Source: ZC4RG25 sp023428365 (GTDB lineage Bacteria > Pseudomonadota > Alphaproteobacteria > Rhizobiales > Hyphomicrobiaceae). From it: DNA of 64,000 bases. A program made the position numbers and the translations under genes. Below the pieces are notes generated by a model that ran no database searches, was not told where the DNA came from, and was given only the letters and a program-made list of their open reading frames with translations. Every line of letters begins with the position of its first letter. The stretch's first letter is position 1. Shown one piece after another: positions 1 through 8,906 of this stretch. The stretch spans positions 62,001 to 126,000 of the forward strand of contig JBNOAI010000004.1 of assembly GCA_050283925.1 (NCBI GenBank). The letters are read 5' to 3'.

Positions 1-977
1 CTGGTCTGACAGTGGGTGCGCAGCGACAGCGAGCGGTCACTCTTGGGTGCGAAGTTGGACTTGATGAGATTGGCCCATAGCAGGCGCGCGGCCCGCATCT
101 TGGCGATCTCCATGAAGAAGTTCATGCCGATCGCCCAGAAGAACGACAGGCGTGGCGCGAAGCTGTCGATCGGCAATCCGGCGGCGACACCCGCTCGGGC
201 ATATTCGACGCCGTCCGCCAGCGTGTAGGCGAGTTCCAGGTCTGCCGTCGCACCCGCTTCCTGCATGTGATAGCCGGAGATCGAGATCGAATTGAACTTC
301 GGCATGTTGCGGCTGGTGTAGGCGAAGATGTCGGAGATGATCCGCATCGAGGGTGACGGCGGGTAGATGTAGGTGTTGCGGACCATGAACTCCTTGAGAA
401 TGTCGTTCTGGATCGTGCCAGACAGTTTCTCAGGGGGCACACCTTGTTCTTCGCCTGCAACGATGTAGAGCGCGAGCACTGGCAGCACTGCGCCGTTCAT
501 GGTCATCGACACGCTCATCTCCGACAGCGGAATGCCGGAGAACAGCGTGCGCATGTCGTAGATGGAATCGATGGCGACGCCCGCCATACCGACGTCACCC
601 TTCACGCGCGGGTGGTCGGAGTCGTAACCGCGATGGGTGGCGAGGTCGAAGGCGACCGACAGGCCCTTCTGACCGGCTGCGATGTTGCGGCGATAGAAGG
701 CGTTGGATTCTTCCGCCGTCGAGAAACCGGCATACTGGCGTACGGTCCACGGCTGCGTGACATACATCGTCGGATAGGGGCCACGCAGATAAGGCGCGAT
801 ACCGGGGAGACCGTCGATGAAATCGAGGTTTGCGATGTCCGCGCCGATGTAGGTGGATTTGACGTCAATGCCTTCGGGCGTGTGCCACGGCTGCCCGGCT
901 GCGGCGTTGATTTGAGCCGCATCTGTTGAGCGAGACGCTTCAAGAGCGATCCTGGAGAAATCAGGAATCCGTGACAT
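1..977 (-). CDS. mutB: Methylmalonyl-CoA mutase large subunit, N-terminal part (cut by window edge)
   Basis: This is the adenosylcobalamin-dependent subunit that interconverts (R)-methylmalonyl-CoA and succinyl-CoA in the cytoplasm, the last step of propionyl-CoA catabolism. Translation from the ATG at 977 gives about 325 residues with no stop before the edge. Family proteins are about 700 residues, so only the N-terminal half of the TIM barrel is here and the B12 domain lies outside. Family stretches seen include QPWTVRQYAGFSTAEESN, VAFDLATHRGYDSDHPR and the substrate-binding segments MVRNTYIYPP and SGYHMQEAGATADLE. An AAAGG lies a few bases before the ATG. The small-subunit gene is on the same strand but 1.35 kb upstream, beyond an opposite-strand gene, so this gene probably has its own promoter between 978 and 1198. 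Confidence 0.93.
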   Translation of the reverse strand, partial: MSRIPDFSRIALEASRSTDAAQINAAAGQPWHTPEGIDVKSTYIGADIANLDFIDGLPGIAPYLRGPYPTMYVTQPWTVRQYAGFSTAEESNAFYRRNIAAGQKGLSVAFDLATHRGYDSDHPRVKGDVGMAGVAIDSIYDMRTLFSGIPLSEMSVSMTMNGAVLPVLALYIVAGEEQGVPPEKLSGTIQNDILKEFMVRNTYIYPPSPSMRIISDIFAYTSRNMPKFNSISISGYHMQEAGATADLELAYTLADGVEYARAGVAAGLPIDSFAPRLSFFWAIGMNFFMEIAKMRAARLLWANLIKSNFAPKSDRSLSLRTHCQT

Positions 978-1133
978 GGTCGCCTTTCGTCATCCGTCGA
1001 AGCGCTGATTATGCCATCGCTCACCTAATTTAACAGGGACTTAGGGGCGCGTCGAACCCAGTCAAGACGGGGACGGCCTATCCGAACATTCCGGCCCTTT
1101 CCGATGGTTGCCATGATTCCGGACGCGATCCGA

Positions 1134-1159
1134 GGATAAGCATCCCGGATAAGCATCCC
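1134..1159. repeat. 13-bp perfect tandem duplication
   Basis: The unit GGATAAGCATCCC occurs twice head to tail in the intergenic region between the divergent mutase and DUF817 genes. Its role is unknown; it could be a slippage product or a doubled regulator site. Confidence 0.6.
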
Positions 1160-1198
1160 GGAAAGGGACCTCGTTCGAAGTGGCAGCATAGGCAACTC

Positions 1199-2158
1199 AT
1201 GCAAAAGCGGACCTTTGGCTCGGTGGCGCGCCAAACCAGCGCGGCGGCGCTTTGGGCGCCGCTTCGGCGGTTTATCGCGGCGGAAGGCCGCCTGGGGGCC
1301 TGGGCCGATCAACGTCCGGCGACGCGGTTTCTTTACGAGTTCACGCGGTTCGGGGTGAAGCAGGCGTGGGCGTGCCTGTTTGGTGCGTTGCTGCTGGCCC
1401 TGCTGATCGGGACGTATCTGTTCTATCCGAAGGGGGCTTGGCTGGCGCGATACGACTTCCTGGTGATCGCGGCTGTGATGATCCAGGTGATGATGCTCAC
1501 ATTCCGGTTGGAGACATGGGAGGAGGCGAAGGTCATCCTGGTCTTCCATGTCGTCGGCACAGCGATGGAGGTGTTCAAGACATCCGTTGGATCGTGGATC
1601 TATCCGGAGGTCTCTGTGCTGCGCATCGGCGGCGTGCCGCTGTTCACCGGCTTCATGTACGCAGCCATAGGGTCGTACATTGCGCGCTGCTGGCGGCTGT
1701 TCGACTTCCGCTTCACGCATCATCCGCCGTTGTGGGCGCTGGGCTTGCTGGCCGTCGCCATCTACATCAATTTCTTCGCGCACCACTACACATGGGATGT
1801 GCGCACAGTGCTGTTTGCGGCGACATTCCTCCTGTTCGCGCGCACGTGGGTGTACTTCAAGGTGTGGCGTGTGCATCGCCGGATGCCGCTGCTGGTCGGC
1901 TTCGTACTGGTGGCACTGTTTATCTGGTTTGCCGAGAACATCGGCACGTTCACGGCCGCGTGGATGTACCCGCATCAGCGGACCGGCTGGTCTCTCGTGA
2001 CGATCGGCAAGCTAGGGGCGTGGTTCCTGCTGATGATCATCAGCTACGCTCTGGTGGCGGCGCTGAACAAACCTGAGCCCTATGTCGCCGTTGCGGATCA
2101 ACCCGAACGGAATAAAGGATTGGCGGAAGGCGGCCGGACCGAGCTTGTCTCCTCCTAA
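1199..2158 (+). CDS. DUF817 family integral membrane protein
   Basis: The 319-residue product has roughly seven to nine hydrophobic segments, for example around residues 58-75, 87-100, 180-200, 204-222 and 233-250, and a charged tail. Sequence character and length fit the DUF817 (YoaT-like) family of inner-membrane proteins, for which I know no reaction. Aromatic and His-rich loops such as FFAHHYTWD are typical. The start is the first ATG and has only a weak upstream AGG. The gene sits opposite to and between the two methylmalonyl-CoA mutase subunit genes, which are otherwise usually adjacent, so it looks like an insertion or rearrangement. A palindromic repeat lies directly downstream. Confidence 0.8.
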   Translation: MQKRTFGSVARQTSAAALWAPLRRFIAAEGRLGAWADQRPATRFLYEFTRFGVKQAWACLFGALLLALLIGTYLFYPKGAWLARYDFLVIAAVMIQVMMLTFRLETWEEAKVILVFHVVGTAMEVFKTSVGSWIYPEVSVLRIGGVPLFTGFMYAAIGSYIARCWRLFDFRFTHHPPLWALGLLAVAIYINFFAHHYTWDVRTVLFAATFLLFARTWVYFKVWRVHRRMPLLVGFVLVALFIWFAENIGTFTAAWMYPHQRTGWSLVTIGKLGAWFLLMIISYALVAALNKPEPYVAVADQPERNKGLAEGGRTELVSS

Positions 2159-2190
2159 AGTCTTTCCGATTTAGATCGAACCATCCGTTT

Positions 2191-2289
2191 GTCATCCCGG
2201 CCGGAGCGAAGCGGAGAGCCGGGACCCAGAGACTACAGAAATCCCGCCTGGGTCCCGGATATTTCGCTCACGCGAAATTCCGGGATGAC
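2191..2289. repeat. Rhizobiales-type palindromic intergenic repeat
   Basis: A roughly 100-bp element is bounded by the perfect inverted pair GTCATCCCGG (2191-2200) and CCGGGATGAC (2280-2289). It contains an inner perfect pair CCGGGACCCAG (2219-2229) and CTGGGTCCCGG (2248-2258). Motifs such as GGAGCGAAGCGGAGAGCC resemble the dispersed palindromic repeats of Bradyrhizobiaceae genomes. It lies between the convergent ends of the DUF817 and mutase small-subunit genes and could also act as a transcription end in both directions. Only one full copy was noticed in this window. Confidence 0.65.
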
Positions 2290-2331
2290 AGCGAAGCGTG
2301 TGTCTGAGTGAGGAGAAAACTCTTTTAGGAC

Positions 2332-4254
2332 CTACGCCGTGGCCTTGATGCCGAACACGCTTTGCAGGGCGGTCAGCGCTGTCACGCGGTCCATGCCCGC
2401 GTACCAGAAAGTATCGACGCCCGCTTCCTTGAGCTCCGCCTCGAGATCACCCGGCCTGCCTGCCAGCATGACGTGTTCGGCGCCTGCACTTTTGAGAGCG
2501 TGGGCCGTCGCTTCGGCAAGCTCGGCATAGACGGAATCCGAGGAGACGATGCAGGCGACGCGCGCCCCGCTGTCCGCAAAGACGGCTCCGGCATCGCCCG
2601 ACCGGCTGAACTCATGCCCGGCGATGACGTCGATCCCGCCAGAGGCCAGGATATTACGCATCCAGTTGGCGCGCGCGTTGTAGTCGGCGAGATTCCCCAG
2701 GCATACGAGGAACACCTGAGGGCGTGTGCCGGATTTCTCGGTGTGAGCGTCAGCGGCATCCCGCAGACGTTCGAACGGGGCCGCGAGCCGGGCCTGTTTC
2801 AGTTGTTTGACCGTCACCGAAGGGGCGCTGGAGCGCGGTTGTCCCGCAGGCCACGGTTCAGTTGTGATGCCATCGTCGCCCAGACGCGGGAAGGCCGAAA
2901 CGCCGGTCAGTTCGATGCGGCCGGTGGCGATGTCACGCCGGCGCTTTTCGGCAACCTCATCGATGGCATCCTGCAGGTATCCGGAGGTCAGCGCAGCCGC
3001 CATGCCGCCCTTGGTTTCGATATCCTGGAAGATTTCCCAGGCGCGCTGGGCAAGATCGTTCGTCAGGTTCTCGACATACCAGCTTCCGCCAGCAGGATCG
3101 ATGACGCGGCCAAGGCTTGATTCTTCCTGCAGCACGATCTGGACGTTGCGAGCGATGCGGCGCGCGAAACGGTCGGTCTTGCCGAGGGGATAGGTGAAGG
3201 GCAGCACGACGATGCTGTTCGCGCCACCGATAGCTGCACCGGAACAGGCCAGTGTGGCGCGCATGATGTTGGTCCACGGATCACGTCGCGCAAGCATCCG
3301 CCATGCGGTGATGGCGGTCATGTGTGTTTGGCCCGCGGCATCGCCGGCCCCGCAAGCATCCGCGATACGCCACACGAGCCGGCGGGCGGCCCGCAACTTC
3401 GCTGTCGTCATAAACTGATCAGCATCGGCAGCGAGAGAGAGCGCAATTTTCGGTAACGCGCGAACCGGCGGCAAGCCTTCAGCCTCACAGGCCTTCAGAT
3501 AGGCCACGAGTGTGGAGAGCATCGCCGCCAGTTCCTGGGCTTCGCTCGCGCCGCCGGCATGGTAGGCGTTGCCATCCGCGAGCAGGGCGGTGAGCCGAGG
3601 AGATGTGACGCTGTTGGCTGCGACTTTGGCGGCGCGGGATAGCGCGGTATCGAGCGGATCGTCGATGGCACCCATCTGCGCCAGCGTGCCGAGCGGATCG
3701 ATATTGAAGTGTCCTTGCCGGTCGGCTGCGGCGATGCCGCGCTCAGTCCACAGTTGCTCAAGAGCCCCGGCAGCTTCGATGGCCCGGTCATTGGCGACGA
3801 GAGAAACCGGGCAGATCTCCAGCGCGACAGTGTTCAACGCGACGGCAAGCGCATCGCCGCTGAAATCCATGCCCGAGTTGCCCGGCGCCGCAAGGTGAAG
3901 GGCGATGGAAGTCGCGCCACCTTCCAGGTCCTCCAGGATGGCTTCGTTGGTCGCTTTCGGATCGAACCCCGAATGGAACTGCTGGATATCCCAGCCTAAG
4001 CCATCGCGGTTCGCCGACGCGCTACGCGTGAACGGTGCTGCTCCCGGCTGCGCCGTATCGGTGCCTGCAATCGCGTCGGTGCGCGTATAGAGCGGCTCGA
4101 TCCGCAACCCGTCCAGCGTGCGCGTGACGAGGCGTTTCTCGAAATCCGAGCCCTTCAGAACCTTGGTGACCAGTTCCATCCATGCCGCATGCGTAGCCGC
4201 CAGAAAATCGGCAGCCAAGGGCACGTCTTCGATGTTTTCGGATGGCTCGTTCAT
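2332..4254 (-). CDS. mutA: Methylmalonyl-CoA mutase small subunit
   Basis: This is the non-catalytic partner of the mutase heterodimer. The product has about 640 residues: a TIM-barrel mutase-like region, for example FARRIARNVQIVLQEES and DPAGGSWYVENLT, then a C-terminal flavodoxin-like region (VFLVCLGNLADYNARANW). That region lacks the DxHxxG cobalamin-binding signature, as expected for the small subunit. I chose the ATG at 4254; a GTG at 4263 is in frame but neither has a clear ribosome site. The downstream large-subunit gene is on the same strand but separated by the opposed DUF817 gene, so the two subunits are not simply co-transcribed here. Confidence 0.9.
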   Translation of the reverse strand: MNEPSENIEDVPLAADFLAATHAAWMELVTKVLKGSDFEKRLVTRTLDGLRIEPLYTRTDAIAGTDTAQPGAAPFTRSASANRDGLGWDIQQFHSGFDPKATNEAILEDLEGGATSIALHLAAPGNSGMDFSGDALAVALNTVALEICPVSLVANDRAIEAAGALEQLWTERGIAAADRQGHFNIDPLGTLAQMGAIDDPLDTALSRAAKVAANSVTSPRLTALLADGNAYHAGGASEAQELAAMLSTLVAYLKACEAEGLPPVRALPKIALSLAADADQFMTTAKLRAARRLVWRIADACGAGDAAGQTHMTAITAWRMLARRDPWTNIMRATLACSGAAIGGANSIVVLPFTYPLGKTDRFARRIARNVQIVLQEESSLGRVIDPAGGSWYVENLTNDLAQRAWEIFQDIETKGGMAAALTSGYLQDAIDEVAEKRRRDIATGRIELTGVSAFPRLGDDGITTEPWPAGQPRSSAPSVTVKQLKQARLAAPFERLRDAADAHTEKSGTRPQVFLVCLGNLADYNARANWMRNILASGGIDVIAGHEFSRSGDAGAVFADSGARVACIVSSDSVYAELAEATAHALKSAGAEHVMLAGRPGDLEAELKEAGVDTFWYAGMDRVTALTALQSVFGIKATA

Positions 4255-4511
4255 AGGCACCACGTGAGGAGACAGACAGAGACTTTAGCGCGATGGCGAA
4301 GATCGCATCCAGAGAGATTTGTCCCGGTTCGCCGGGCTTTGAAGTCGGGGACTTTACAAGGTGGTAGGCAATATTCTCCTTATCCCCATGTCCCAGATGC
4401 AACTAACCTTTGCAATTGCGCATCACTATGCCAAGAGGGCGATGATCATGGGGCGGCCTGAGTCGCGGCTGGAGCATGCCTGAACGAGGCCCCGACAGCG
4501 AGGAGCCAACG

Positions 4512-5999
4512 ATGCTGCAGGACGGCAAGATCTTTGTAGGCAAGAGTGTCAAGCCTGAGTACCTGGACCTGAAGCTCGCCAACCGGCATGGGCTTATCAC
4601 TGGTGCGACCGGCACCGGTAAAACCGTGACGCTGCAGGTTTTGGCCGAGGGCTTCTCTGACGCCGGCGTTCCAGTATTCGCAGCCGACATCAAGGGCGAC
4701 CTGTCCGGCATTGCAGCCAAGGGAGAGCCCAAGGATTTCCTGCTCAAGCGGGCGGAGGAAGTCGGCCTCGAAAACTACGAGAACAAGGCCTATCCCACGG
4801 TTTTCTGGGACGTATTCGGTGAGCAAGGCCATCCCGTACGGGCGACCGTTCAGGACATGGGGGCTCTGCTTCTGGCCCGTATGCTGGAACTCAACGAGGT
4901 GCAGGAGGGCGTGCTCAACATCGCCTTCCGTGTCGCCGAGGATGAGAAGCTGCCGCTTATGAACCTCGCGGATCTCCGCGCCATCATTGGGAACGTTGCG
5001 GAACGCGCGAAGGAACTGACGGCGAAATACGGCAACGTCGCCACCACGTCGGTGGGAGCCATTCAGCGCCGCCTTCTGGTTCTGGAAGAGCAAGGCGCCA
5101 ACCTGTTTTTCGGTGAGCCCGAACTTCAGATCAGCGATTTCCTGCGCACCACGAATGACGGTCGCGGCATCGTCAACCTGATGGCCGCCGATAAGCTGAT
5201 GGAGAAGCCGAAGCTTTACGCGACGTTTCTGTTGTGGCTGTTGACCAGACTCTGGCAGACGCTGCCCGAAGTCGGCGATCAGCCGAAGCCGAAGCTGGTG
5301 TTCTTCTTCGACGAGGCGCATCTGCTGTTCGACGACGCACCCAAGGCTCTGCTGGATCGCATCGAGCAGATTGCTCGCCTCGTGCGGTCGAAGGGTGTCG
5401 GCGTGTATTTCATCACGCAAAACCCGCTGGACGTGCCCGATAGCGTCTCCGCGCAGCTCGGCAACCGCGTGCAGCATGCGTTGCGCGCTTTCACGCCGCG
5501 CGAACAGAAGGCAGTGAAGGCTGCGGCCAGCACGTTCCGCCCGAACCCTGAGCTGAACACCGAGCGCGTCATCCTCGAGCTCAAGGTCGGCGAGGCGCTG
5601 GTCTCGATGCTGGAAAACAAGGGCGAGCCGTCGATCGTGCAGCGGACGCTGATCCGTCCGCCGTCGGGGCAGATCGGCCCGATCACCGAGCAGGAGCGCA
5701 AGCGCCTGATCGAGAACAGTCCGCTGTTCGGCAAGTACGAGGATACCCAGGATACGCATTCGGCGCATGAGATCCTGGCCAAGCGCGGCGCGGAGAAAGC
5801 GGCGGCGGATGCGGCCGCGGAGCAGGAAAAGCAGGCCCAAGCCAACAGCTGGGGCAACGTCATTTTCGGTCGCGGACCGCGCGGTGGGCGTTCTGTCGGC
5901 GAACAGATCACCCGCGACGTGTCACGCTCGCTGATGCGCTCCGTGGTGACGCAGGTGAAGAACGCGATCCTCAAATCCATCCTCGGTGGCCGGCGTTGA
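4512..5999 (+). CDS. HerA-like ATPase, DUF853 family (YjgR-like)
   Basis: The product is 495 residues from the ATG at 4512, which has GAGGAG seven bases upstream; an ATG at 4476 is less well placed. It shows a Walker A motif GATGTGKT near residue 30, Walker B LVFFFDEAH near residue 260 and an arginine-rich C-terminal tail. DUF853 proteins are HerA/FtsK-type P-loop ATPases of unsettled function, suspected of acting on DNA or nucleoproteins. It is monocistronic by spacing. It has no NurA partner nearby, which argues against a HerA-NurA end-resection pair. Confidence 0.88.
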   Translation: MLQDGKIFVGKSVKPEYLDLKLANRHGLITGATGTGKTVTLQVLAEGFSDAGVPVFAADIKGDLSGIAAKGEPKDFLLKRAEEVGLENYENKAYPTVFWDVFGEQGHPVRATVQDMGALLLARMLELNEVQEGVLNIAFRVAEDEKLPLMNLADLRAIIGNVAERAKELTAKYGNVATTSVGAIQRRLLVLEEQGANLFFGEPELQISDFLRTTNDGRGIVNLMAADKLMEKPKLYATFLLWLLTRLWQTLPEVGDQPKPKLVFFFDEAHLLFDDAPKALLDRIEQIARLVRSKGVGVYFITQNPLDVPDSVSAQLGNRVQHALRAFTPREQKAVKAAASTFRPNPELNTERVILELKVGEALVSMLENKGEPSIVQRTLIRPPSGQIGPITEQERKRLIENSPLFGKYEDTQDTHSAHEILAKRGAEKAAADAAAEQEKQAQANSWGNVIFGRGPRGGRSVGEQITRDVSRSLMRSVVTQVKNAILKSILGGRR

Positions 6000-6114
6000 T
6001 GCCGGTCAAGATGCTCGCCGCTTCGGTCGGGCATCGTGCTGGCGCGAAACAGCCGTAAACGTGTGGATGCTCTTGTGTCCGCGCGAGATTGCGCGGTGTG
6101 CACTGAGGGGCGGA

Positions 6115-6447
6115 ATGAAACGTCGTATCGCGGGTGTCGTGGCGCTTTGGACCGTGGGCGGATTTGTGCCGCCAAGCACAGCGCAAACCGTGCAATCAGT
6201 TGAGAAGCAAGGCGAACTGATCGCCGACCAGCTCTGTGCGAGCTGTCACGCCATCGGACGGGAAGGTGCGAGCGCGCAGCCGAAAGCCCCGCCATTTCGC
6301 GATCTGCACAAGCGCTATCCCGTCGAACAGCTCGCCGAGTCACTGGCTGAGGGCATCTTCACCGGCCACGAAATGATGCCGGAGTTCACGCTGGAGCCAG
6401 CGCAAATCGAGGCATTTCTCGCCTATCTCGAAAGCCTCGATCAGTAA
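6115..6447 (+). CDS. Small periplasmic c-type cytochrome
   Basis: The 110-residue protein begins at an ATG preceded by GAGGGG. Residues 1-23 look like a signal peptide ending at a TAQT site, and one haem motif CASCH follows near residue 43. A Met-containing stretch (GHEMMPEF) near residues 85-92 supplies the likely axial methionine. It resembles short class I cytochromes c that carry electrons in the periplasm; its partner is not evident from the neighbours. It ends immediately before the convergent patatin gene. Confidence 0.85.
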   Translation: MKRRIAGVVALWTVGGFVPPSTAQTVQSVEKQGELIADQLCASCHAIGREGASAQPKAPPFRDLHKRYPVEQLAESLAEGIFTGHEMMPEFTLEPAQIEAFLAYLESLDQ

Positions 6448-6448
6448 G

Positions 6449-7669
6449 CTAACGGGCATCAGCCGTGAGGCGAGGTCTCCGCCCTGGCACGTCGGGTGGC
6501 CGCTTGACCCAAACACGGCCACTCTCCGACATCCGGATTCCCTCCGCAAACAACGCGGCCTGATAGCGCCGATCGAAGGCCTCCGTGGCTTTCAGCGTGA
6601 AGCTGTCGGGTACGAAGGTCAGGTTGAAGTCGGCGCCTGCATCCTGGGCCATCCGATAGATCCGGTAGATGTCGCCCTTGTGCTGGCTCTTGATCAGCGT
6701 CTCGATGGCCCGCGCTGCGATCGGCAGGGTCTGCTCTTTCACGGGCTTGTATTCCGGATCGAACTTGCCGTTCTTGACGATGTACAACCTCCGGATCGGC
6801 GGCGCGTCGTAGAAGCGGTCGAACGCCTTGAACGGCACCTGCAACGGTGACACGAACACCTCGTGTGTGGTGCCGCCGTCAACGTGCATCTCCTCGAAGG
6901 TCTTATTGCCGTAGTCGACGGTAATGTTGACCGGCGGCAGAGCGCCCGGGATCGACGCTGAGGCAAGAATGACCTCACGGAACAGCTCAAGCGCACGGGG
7001 GTGCCCGCTAGCCGCGATCTCACCCATATTCCAGACCACAGGACGCTGAGCATCCAGATTGGTCGTCCCGATCAGCAGCATCCGACCCTTGCGGTATTCG
7101 ACTGCGATCTGGCGGAGGAATGAGCGGGTGACGTACTTTTCGATCAGCGCTTTCAATGGGCCACTGTCGGCCAACGCCGGACCACCGAGCAGGCCCGGCA
7201 GGATTTGTGCGACGATCAGTTCGTTGGTGCCGTAATCGGTCCAGATCTCCCTCAGCTGGGAGTCGTATCGGGAGCCGAGGAAGGCGAACGGGGCAATGAT
7301 CGCGCCGGCACTCACCCCGGTGACGACCTGAAACACGGGCCGGTCGCCGCGTTCGGTCCATCCGGTCAGCAGTCCGGCTCCGAAGGCACCATCGGATCCA
7401 CCACCAGATAGGGCAAGAATATTGACGACCGGGCGGCCGTTGATCCGATGAGCGTCCTGGGCGAGTCGTGGCATATTGGGCAGGCGCGTGCGGAATTCAG
7501 CGTCGATGTCGCCGGGCACCTCATCTCCCCAGGCGCGCACACCCGCCATATTCAGCGGACGCACATCCTGCACCAGTTCGACGGGAACGGGAGTGCGTGG
7601 ATCAAGCGTTGCGCAGCCGGCGCCCAATAGAGCAGCAAGCATCGCCAAGCTTATGACAAGTGCTTGCAC
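6449..7669 (-). CDS. Patatin-like phospholipase, predicted lipoprotein
   Basis: The product is about 406 residues with a lipoprotein signal (lipobox LGAGC near residue 19). A patatin domain follows: oxyanion loop GGGSDGAFGAG near residue 90, nucleophile elbow GVSAG near residue 118 and catalytic-dyad DGG near residue 270. Members hydrolyse acyl esters of phospholipids, and membrane anchoring suggests action on envelope lipids. The start is GTG at 7669 or TTG at 7672, both served by AGGGG at 7680-7684; the ATG at 7642 would destroy the signal peptide. It lies downstream of the sodB terminator on the same strand. Confidence 0.85.
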   Translation of the reverse strand: MQALVISLAMLAALLGAGCATLDPRTPVPVELVQDVRPLNMAGVRAWGDEVPGDIDAEFRTRLPNMPRLAQDAHRINGRPVVNILALSGGGSDGAFGAGLLTGWTERGDRPVFQVVTGVSAGAIIAPFAFLGSRYDSQLREIWTDYGTNELIVAQILPGLLGGPALADSGPLKALIEKYVTRSFLRQIAVEYRKGRMLLIGTTNLDAQRPVVWNMGEIAASGHPRALELFREVILASASIPGALPPVNITVDYGNKTFEEMHVDGGTTHEVFVSPLQVPFKAFDRFYDAPPIRRLYIVKNGKFDPEYKPVKEQTLPIAARAIETLIKSQHKGDIYRIYRMAQDAGADFNLTFVPDSFTLKATEAFDRRYQAALFAEGIRMSESGRVWVKRPPDVPGRRPRLTADAR

Positions 7670-7752
7670 CAAAACGCGCCCCTAACCCGATCTACGCAGT
7701 CTCCCCAAGGATAATCTGTAGCGGGCTAATAAGTCATGATCAAGCAACACGC

Positions 7753-7789
7753 CTGCGGCAGTGGCAAGCCTGTGACTTGCCAGCCGCAG
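7753..7789 (-). other. Intergenic hairpin
   Basis: CTGCGGC and GCCGCAG pair around an inner TGGCAAG/CTTGCCA stem, with a 2-nt bulge and a 7-nt loop. It lies between the sodB terminator and the patatin gene. It could be part of the patatin leader or a second end for sodB transcripts; there is no strong T-tract. Confidence 0.35.
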
Positions 7790-7818
7790 CGCCGCAACAA
7801 CGCGCCCGTCTGCCGATG

Positions 7819-7851
7819 TAAAAACGGCCCGCACGCAAAGCGTGCAGGCCG
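7819..7851 (-). terminator. Rho-independent terminator of sodB
   Basis: Read on the minus strand, GGCCTGCACGC, a 3-nt loop and GCGTGCGGGCC form a long stem with one mismatch, followed by GTTTTTA. It lies about 30 bases after the sodB stop codon. Confidence 0.85.
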
Positions 7852-7881
7852 GACATCTCTATATGTCGGGGCTTAAGCTGG

Positions 7882-8472
7882 TCAGCCTACCAGCGACTCG
7901 ACGTACTCCCAGTTGACCAGGTTATCGAACCAGGCTTCCAGGTACTTCGGACGCGCGTTCCGATAGTCGATGTAGTAGCTGTGCTCCCACACATCGACAC
8001 CGAGGATCGGCTGCGAACCAAGCATCAGCGGGTTTTCGCCGTTGGCGGTCTTGGTGACCTGCAGCGCGCCGTCCTTGACGGCCAGCCAGGCCCAGCCCGA
8101 ACCGAACTGCGTGACGCCGGCGTTGATGAAGTCGGCGCGCATCTTGTCGAAGCCGCCATAGCCTTTCACCAGCTTGTCGACCTTGCCGGGAAGCTTGTTG
8201 CCGCCACCGTTCTTCGTCATCCAGTTCCAGAAGTGGAGATGGTTGTAATGCTGGCCGGCGTTGTTGATCAGGCCCTGGTTCTTCTGATCGTAGGCGGCCT
8301 TGACGATCTCCTCCAGGCTCTTGCCTTCCAGGCCGGAGCCGGCAAGCAGTTTGTTGCCGTTATCGACGTAGGCCAGGTGATGCTTGTCGTGGTGGAATTG
8401 CAGCGTCTCGGCCGACATATACGGTGCCAAGGCGTCATAGGCATAAGGCAAGTCAGGGAGTTTGAAGGTCAC
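7882..8472 (-). CDS. sodB: Fe/Mn superoxide dismutase
   Basis: The 196-residue cytoplasmic enzyme dismutates superoxide to oxygen and peroxide. It carries the family metal-site segments LQFHHDKHH, AGQHYNHLHFW and DVWEHSYYIDYRN, which provide three His and one Asp ligand. The start is a GTG at 8472 preceded by GGAGG at the right distance; the longer upstream reading is out of character for the family. The sequence fits alphaproteobacterial iron-type enzymes, but metal choice cannot be settled from sequence alone. Transcription is monocistronic, with a clear terminator. A weak sigma-EcfG-like promoter is possible upstream (8553-8578). Confidence 0.95.
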   Translation of the reverse strand: MTFKLPDLPYAYDALAPYMSAETLQFHHDKHHLAYVDNGNKLLAGSGLEGKSLEEIVKAAYDQKNQGLINNAGQHYNHLHFWNWMTKNGGGNKLPGKVDKLVKGYGGFDKMRADFINAGVTQFGSGWAWLAVKDGALQVTKTANGENPLMLGSQPILGVDVWEHSYYIDYRNARPKYLEAWFDNLVNWEYVESLVG

Positions 8473-8552
8473 GAGCGTCCTCCGTCGCGTTGAAGACCCA
8501 GAATTCAAATGGGGAAGTGGCAGCAAACTAGCCACTTGTCCTCGGCAAATCA

Positions 8553-8578
8553 AACGCCGTCGGAGGGCGTTCGGTTCG
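8553..8578 (-). promoter_or_regulatory. Possible sigma-EcfG-like promoter of sodB
   Basis: On the minus strand CGAAC, 17 bases, CGTT matches the general-stress promoter GGAAC-N16/17-CGTT except for the first base. It is 80 bases before the sodB GTG. The rest of the 434-bp sodB-macA intergenic region holds the TTCAT cluster listed separately. Confidence 0.25.
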
Positions 8579-8713
8579 TTTTTCTGGGCTGGGGAGGGAG
8601 GGGGTGAGGGCGCAGCGACCCTGAACGCTGCGCCCCCTGGATCACGCCGGGGAAGAAATCTCAGGGTGATACGGAGGTTAGGGCGCCCGCATTGAACCGT
8701 TTCTGAATGCGGC

Positions 8714-8871
8714 GTTCATCTGGGGTTCATCCGTGCGGATGGCCGTGCCCAATCCCTTTGTAGGGCTTCGTCGCTTCGGCAGGTGCGTCTCACGGTCGTG
8801 CTGGCGGCATGAGTCGTATCCATCGTAGGTTCATCCGACGGAATTCATGGTGCTGGCGCGTCATGCTTCAT
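8714..8871 (+). promoter_or_regulatory. Cluster of TTCAT direct repeats upstream of macA
   Basis: GTTCATC occurs at 8714-8720 and again at 8725-8731, an 11-bp period typical of tandem OmpR/PhoB-type response-regulator sites. Further TTCAT copies follow at 8830-8834, 8844-8848 and 8867-8871, all in the same orientation and within 200 bp of the macA start. No regulator gene is adjacent. Confidence 0.35.
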
Positions 8872-8906
8872 AGTCAGGCGCGAGCTGGAACCGGGCACAT
8901 ACGACG

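Noticed and set aside
1025..1975. 316-residue reading frame on the minus strand
   Set aside because: It lies antisense to the DUF817 gene, is low complexity (Arg/His/Gln-rich) with no domain, and is the GC-driven shadow of a convincing membrane protein.
4446..5840. 464-residue minus-strand frame
   Set aside because: Fully antisense to the HerA-like ATPase, whose Walker motifs and ribosome site make it the real gene.
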